The notes under the pieces were generated by a model. That model was not told the origin of the DNA and ran no database searches. It worked only from the letters and a program-made list of their open reading frames with translations. DNA of 64,000 nt, from contig CM034101.1 of the NCBI GenBank assembly GCA_019914945.1, positions 4,227,188 through 4,291,187 of the forward strand, given 5' to 3'. Source of the DNA: Typha latifolia. Its lineage: Eukaryota > Streptophyta > Magnoliopsida > Poales > Typhaceae. Shown here one piece after another: positions 58,079-64,000 of the stretch; positions within the stretch are counted from its first letter, which is position 1, and each line of letters begins with the position of its first letter. Position numbers and translations under genes: made by a program.

Positions 58079-60673
58079 TGTAACACCCAAACCTCAAACA
58101 CGTACATGGCACGAGCCTACATGGCACAGACATGGCATCTGATCATTTAGTTAGTTACCGACAATTAAATAAACCTGTATCAATCCTATAATTTTATCCA
58201 CAATATCTAAACTAAGAATAATTCAAATCTAACTATTAACAGTATACAGATAACCCTACTTGGGCTCCACATAGGCCACAATACATCATCAAGAACTTTT
58301 CACAACCACATATACACAACAATGGTATATACATAATTATACAAGTACAAAGTCACCTGCTAAAATGTAAGACAAGGATACATACACATTTTGGAGGATG
58401 TTCACTAATACATCAGATAAGATAACTCATCTAGCATATAACACTAACTACACTCTACTCCTCACTCACCGGTAAGGCCATTAAGGGAGTATCTTGCTCC
58501 ACTCGTTCACCTGGGTTATTGGAAAGGGGAAAACAAAGAGAGTCATGAGCTAAAGACTCAGTGAATAAACCTTACCTCGAATCAGTGAAGCCAAACAAAA
58601 AGTAAATCATATACTGGATAATATGAATCAGAAAGAGCATCATGTCATGAATGAATATGTGAATGTATCATCAATAATACATAAATGAAAAATGGATAAC
58701 CTGTCATGTCATAACTGATAAAAATATTTAATCATCGACAATGTATAAATAAATCTCTAAGTCATATCATCATCATAACTCTCTCTCATAAATATGACAA
58801 ATGATGTATGCCCACAATGACCATGCTATGATATCAAATACAACCATATATGATGCATATTGATCACTCAATAATTAGGTAACCAAATGATAATAAGATC
58901 ATATGCATTTCTCAACATCACAATCATCACTGACATCTCAGTATCATATCATCATATTAGACCACTGTGCACAGTCAACACCCGGTACCCGGTCTCAACA
59001 TCATATCCGAAGGCTCAGAGCATACTTCGCCACCCGCAAGAGTATCTCAAATATAATCATACCCTGCCACCTGCTAGGGTATCAATATCCATCCAGATTA
59101 GGCACCCACATAGTTGATAAAAACCTCGTGAGGATAACTCGTCACATACGCCCTAGCGAACGGCATGTGTCCGAATGTCTGCTGCGCATACAGATTAACG
59201 ACCTCGGACGTAAGGCCAATAGGATCGTGACTATGTCGAGCGATCAATCATCCACCAAGCGCGTCCTAACTCTCGCGCCCACTTGAGTATCCTTACGCTT
59301 TCTATCAACTATCCTATTGATCATATTTTATGCTTTCTTTCTAAATGACAAATCATATGCATATATCCAGTACGATAATAAGTCAATGCATAACAAGATT
59401 TTAGGTGGAATAGGAATCAAGAGAAAATGATGCAATGTAGTCTCTGACTGTATCGTCAACACATGCATACTCATATTAATCTATTATATGCATACTCATG
59501 CTACAGATCAACTCGGTATATAATCATAACAGTAGAATCATCTCTAATCATCTCTATATATATCACCAATGTACTCATATCTCAAATCAGCATAATCAAA
59601 TGCATGATAAAATATGCTCGACTGTAATCATCTCTAGATAAAATCATATAATCATGCTGGAGGCCAAAACATGCATGTACATCATATATACTATAACCTA
59701 ATTTGAGAAAGGCGTCTAGGGGATAAGACTACTCACCACTACTGCAATTACCAAACCACTACTCGTTCACGTTGCTACGACAATGATCAAGCCTCGATTG
59801 CTAAGTCCATGGGGTCTTGAACAGGGGAGTTGGAACCTGAAATTATTTAAGTAATATGATGTTAGTCGTTTATCTGATTAAAATCCGTTCATGTAATATA
59901 TGATAATTTAAAAGGTTTTAGAATTCTTGCTTATCTTTATAACTAGTTAGATTTTTAATTACAGATAAAAATATAAATATAAATATAGATGAAAACCTAA
60001 CTATAATTATATCTTGATTAATTAGGAATTACTTTATAAAATAATAAATAAATACATAAGCCTAGTATTTTATTTGTTACAAAAATAACAATATATAATA
60101 AATTAATAGAATTACTTAAAATGTATATCATAATAATATTAGAATATAAATCTGATAATTATAATTTGCAAATCTATCTATTAATCTAATATACATATAA
60201 GTAAATAAATAACTAAATAAATATACGTATGACCTATATTTATGTGTAATAGTTTATAACCTAATTAATCATTAATTAATTATAATTAGCAATAATCATA
60301 ATGATGAATATGTATTAACATAAATAATGTCTAAATCTATTTGTATTAATTAATACAGAAATACCTAAGTATAATAATGAATAATAAAAATTAACAAAAA
60401 CATTAAGGGATCACTAGTACTAGGGGCTTGGCCCAACACTGGCCTACTACAGTGCTGGGCCGAGCCCAGCACTGTTGCCGAAAATAAGGAGAGAAGAAGC
60501 AGCTGAGGAAGAAGAAGAAGAAAAGGAGAAGGAAGAAGGAAGAAGAAAAAGAGAAGAGAAGAAGGGGAGGGAGGTGCGGTCCCGGGCCGGCGAGGAGGGC
60601 ACTGGTCGCTACTGGCCAGCCAACGGTCGGCCTTTCACTGGCGGCTCAGCTCCAACGAGCCTAACCTCGAGCA

Positions 60674-60704
<31 letters not shown>

Positions 60705-60920
60705 TCTCACCGGCGGCAGCGGCAACTCTAGGGAAGTTGTCGGTATAGAGAGAGAGTATAGTGAGAGGGTGGTTGAGAGAGAGAGAAGGCGGTGGAGGAG
60801 GGGTAGCGGCGGCGGGCGCGTGGCGCCCCACCATGCAAGCTGCGTGATGGCACGAGGCCGACCACAGTGTGGCCGGTCGCGTCGTGCCCCATTTTTTTTT
60901 CTTTTAATTGGGTTATTACA
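58079..60920 (-). mobile_element. Solo LTR, Tekay/Del-like (copy 3, diverged)
   Basis: A 2,842-bp element starts TGTAACACCCAAACCTC and ends GGGTTATTACA, with 5-bp target duplication AATCT at 58074-58078 and 60921-60925. Its orientation follows copy 1: the T-tract (60,891-60,907) sits just inside the right end, an A-tract in sense. The first 15 bases match copy 1 closely, but the body differs, so it belongs to a related, separate family. Purine-rich low-complexity DNA (60,475-60,800) produces a spurious Glu/Lys/Arg-rich open frame. No gag or pol. A solo LTR is the simplest reading. Confidence 0.8.
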
Positions 60921-60925
60921 AATCT

Positions 60926-62504
60926 GAAGTAATCTGAAACAATATTTTCTTATCTACTATCTTTCCATATCTGTTGGGAGATCTACATTGTTCTTATTCT
61001 TATTAGTCTCCATCCTTAACTCATGCACTGAATTCTTCATATAAGTATTTGTATTACTTTTTACCATCATAAATTCTAAATCCTTGATTCTCTAATAAGA
61101 TTATAGAATTATTATTCTTATCAGGAAAACTATAAGTTTGATGACATTACCTTGGGTTGAAGAAATCTTTTGCAAATTTAAATAATAGTGCATAATATTT
61201 TACTAAGACTCTAGTAAATGTAAAGGTTTTATTTATGTTTTATCATAGTTCTTAATTCAGAACATAAAGTTATTCAAGAAGAATATATAACAAGTTCAAA
61301 ACTTAAAAAGGAGTCATTTTGGATAAGAGCAAGAAGACGTGATAATAGTCAAAAGTAAACATAACTATCACAGAAGTTTGAGAATTTGGTATCTAGACAC
61401 AGTACGATAGGTAGTTATGTTAGTCAACAGACTTGATAATTAATTTAGATTGATACCATATATTTATATATATATATATGTGGCCTTTAATTCTTTATTA
61501 TATTTCTACCAGCATATATCATATTTACACGACAGCATCTCATTATATACTTACTAACTAATATCTTTCACTATATGTGCTATGTTGAAATATTAGTAAA
61601 AGGATCGATATGGGCCATAAGGTGAATCTCTTACGTTCTCTAACTCGGAAATATTGACTTGCTCTCTCTCTCTCAACATGCAAGTATGTACGAGACCAGT
61701 CAACTGGATTATTAATATCAACGCGAGTTCCTCGTGCCACGCTAGGAAATTTCCCACATGTCCACACTATTTGCCACAAGGTATGGACTTTGGAGGGGAT
61801 CAGGAATTTTGAGTTGAGATCAATATATACTATACACAAATCCCAAAGGGAAAGCATCATGTCTTGAGAGTTTTACCTTTTACACCTTATATTTATAATT
61901 TCTTTTATTTTAGAGCAATGCTCCGAGGCCCATGTTTTATTCAGATTTAAAATATTACAAAGGTTAAGTGATACATTTAAAGAAAGGAAAGTAGGCATCA
62001 CACCTGTTACAAGCCCGATCACTTAGCTTGTTCTAATATAAATAACAAGATAGTTGGGCACATAAAAGTTAAACACAATACAAAAATCCCTATAATAATA
62101 TCTCGAGCCTTGTTTGCTTTAAGTTCATGGACTCCTCCTGAACTGGTTTAGTGATTCCTAACTTGGTTCAGTAACCAAACATATTTTTATCTTTTTTATA
62201 TATAATCAAATTTATTTTTCAAAAAATTAAGACTAAAAAATAAAATCAACTAACCAAGTTCAGGCTTAGCTTTAAACCAAAAAAGACCTTAGACACTACA
62301 AAAGAGGAAAAGATAGAAAAACTTTTTCCAAAACAAAGGGTAAAAATCTCCAACCTCATCCAAAACCTACAAAATATCCTTCACACACTAAAATAAGATT
62401 TACCTTCATTGAAGACTTTTAAATTTAAACTATGGAGATAAAAGATAGATTTGGGATTATATATATAGAGGAAACAAACAACGGACTAACATTCCCTCTT
62501 ATTA
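60926..62504. other. Gene-free stretch before the second LINE
   Basis: AT-rich, with a candidate MITE at 62,106-62,289. No gene is supported; the 100-codon minus-strand open frame at 61,558-61,860 has no recognisable family. Confidence 0.55.
62106..62289. mobile_element. Candidate MITE with imperfect inverted ends
   Basis: The left end AGCCTTGTTTGCTTTAA is loosely inverse to TTTAAACCAAAAAAGACCTT on the right. Inside, CCTGAACTGGTT (62137-62148) is almost the reverse complement of AACCAAGTTCAGG (~62,252). A second, shorter relative in reverse orientation seems to lie at ~51,870-51,916 (AACCAGTTCAAGAGG...AACAAACAAGGCC). Confidence 0.45.
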
Positions 62505-62520
62505 AGTGGTGAATAATGAG

Positions 62521-63327
62521 CTATTCTGCGCTCTATAAAAGATCCAGCTCTACAGTGCCATTCTGCATGTTCTATCTCAACGAGATAGAAATGGCTAATT
62601 ACGTCCTCCTCCATTGTACTTTTGTCAAAGTCATCTGGTTCCAAAGCTAATTCGGCCTAAAATTGGAGTCTAACTCCCTTAGGGTGGATGAACGGTTAAT
62701 TCTTCTACACAAGAATATCCTAGATAAGGTTCTATTCCCCTACAACTTTGTGGTTCTTTGGTTTATTTGGAGGTGTAGAAACAAATTCTTTTTTAAGAGT
62801 GAAAAGCCTTGTCCCTTACGTGTGCTTTGCATGGCCTCTCTCCTTAACTACCCTATTCCAGAAGAAGGACATATTGTAAGAAACACCTCGTGGGGTAGCT
62901 CAAACATGGGTAGAGTGGGCTTTATCTTAGCAGAACACTATAAACCCATAAGTATAGGGAAGACTATCTATCTCAACCGGTGCTGGAATGCTTTATATGG
63001 GGAAACTGTCGCTCTCCTCTCAATTATTAAAGAAGCTTGCAAGTTGGCAAAGGGAAGGAAAATCTGGATCTTTAGTGATGGCCAATCTCTGATTACGGCC
63101 ATCAACAATCCATCTTCCTGAAAACTCTTATTGGACTTTAGCTCCTCTTATTGCGGAATGTCTGTAGTGGATATCAATATTCCTTTCTTAAGGGTTTGTT
63201 ACACTAGTAGAAATGAAAGCCTAGCTAAGTTTGCTCTTCTAAGGTGGCTCAAGTCATCTGTTGATTTCTACTGTAATCTGTGCCCTTTGGAATGAACTAG
63301 TTTATGGACTATTTTTCAAAAAAAAAA
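62521..63327 (+). pseudogene. 5'-truncated LINE with target duplication
   Basis: An ~807-bp 3' piece of an L1-type LINE ends in an A-run (63,318-63,328). It is flanked by a 16-bp target duplication AGTGGTGAATAATGAG at 62505-62520 and 63328-63343. The open frame 62663-63121 reads as the RNase-H-like 3' domain (RVGFILAEH, YGETVALLSIIKEA, IWIFSDGQSLITAINNPS) typical of plant LINE second reading frames. Upstream frames contain the Cys/His zinc-knuckle-like end (VLLHCTFVKVIWF). Truncation plus poly(A) plus duplication indicate target-primed reverse transcription by an active LINE. It is dead itself. Confidence 0.88.
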
Positions 63328-63343
63328 AGTGGTGAATAATGAG

Positions 63344-64000
63344 AGGATCAAATTGGAGGTGCTCATAGAGGCCAAGTTGGGCTGAGTTTGGGCTAATAAA
63401 ATTATATTCACTTTAGGGCTACACGAACCCAAAGGCATTTTGGGCTAGGCTTTAGATTGGAAAGCCCAAACACGATTTTTGGGCTTGAAAAAAGAAAACT
63501 GCCACGAGGAAGGAGATAAAGGAAATAAGCTAATTTATCTAGCCGCATAGTCTGATGCACACTAATATTTACAATCTAAGCTTGAAATAAGATATAAGAG
63601 ACTCAGTATATTAGAGTGAGTGTAACATTCTAATCATTAGTTACGGTTTACAAAATGTTAGTGTTGGAAGGAGTCTATAACTTATTGAAGTAAAATTTAA
63701 TAATTCAACGTTTGCCAATAGAAAAAATAAAATAAAAAATTATTTATATTAAAGTAGAGAAGAGTAATAAGACCTATTTAATTATTTTTATCTCTTATCT
63801 TAATTATCATGACTAAACACAATTTTTATTCCATATTTTTTATCAACACTTATTCCAATTTTTTTTCATCAAATATCCGGAAGAAGAAAAGTTAGGATAA
63901 AAACGACCTTTATCTTTATTTGGAGATAAAATCTTCGTTTTATCCCTATTTTGAGATAAACCCAAGCAGGCTACTAGGCTAGTTATTTTATCTATCAAGG
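63344..64000. other. Right-end gene-free sequence
   Basis: A patch rich in GGGCT/GGGC words at ~63,375-63,485 is reminiscent of hAT-like subterminal repeats. The rest is AT-rich. No gene is seen before the window ends. Confidence 0.5.

Noticed and set aside
60475..60927. 150-residue open frame rich in Glu, Lys and Arg
   Set aside because: Encoded by purine-rich simple repeats inside solo LTR copy 3, with no domain and no codon signal.

Overview
The window is nuclear DNA of a flowering plant. It holds spliced genes with AT-rich introns, a PLS-DYW pentatricopeptide gene, an AGO2/3-clade Argonaute, a RABF2 (plant Rab5) GTPase, a NAC and a trihelix transcription factor, a eukaryotic tRNA-Glu, and plant-type LINE and Tekay/Del-like LTR fragments. 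The GC-rich 5' end of the PPR gene fading toward its 3' end would suit a monocot, but this is weak inference and I cannot name the species.

Layout. 1-3,040: 3' part of an AGO2/AGO3-type Argonaute (+); its first exon lies outside the window. 3,041-8,150: AT-rich intergenic DNA. 8,150-15,134: TLC-domain membrane protein (+) with a long non-coding 5' part. 16,472-17,893: intronless aspartyl protease (+). 19,082-23,747: RABF2 Rab5 GTPase (-), seven coding exons. 26,666-28,060: ASR3-like trihelix factor (-) with a large (GA)n tract just inside its intron. 28,061-31,488: divergent intergenic region with a ~660-bp foldback element. 31,489-36,589: PH-domain plus coiled-coil protein (+), ten exons. 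38,234-38,306: tRNA-Glu(TTC) (-). 38,484-40,394: PLS-DYW PPR protein (-).

40,400-64,000 is mostly repetitive. A degenerate LINE (44,483-~50,343) is split by a solo LTR (46,483-49,042, 5-bp duplication ATACC). A second, nearly identical solo LTR sits in the opposite orientation at 52,726-55,254 (duplication TAAAC). A third, diverged one lies at 58,079-60,920 (duplication AATCT). A JUB1/ANAC042-like NAC gene (55,890-56,932, +) sits between the second and third. A 5'-truncated LINE with a 16-bp target duplication lies at 62,521-63,327.

The genes look like an ordinary unlinked plant gene series and do not form a pathway or cluster. The most informative structures are the three solo LTRs with intact target duplications, the array of GGTGGGCTGCGGTC/GACCGCAGCCCACC hairpins inside the two young LTRs, the foldback at 29.5-30.2 kb, and the placement of a same-sense LTR 0.64 kb upstream of the NAC start codon. 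Exon borders were set by eye from GT/AG sites and reading-frame continuity. No alignment or database search was run.
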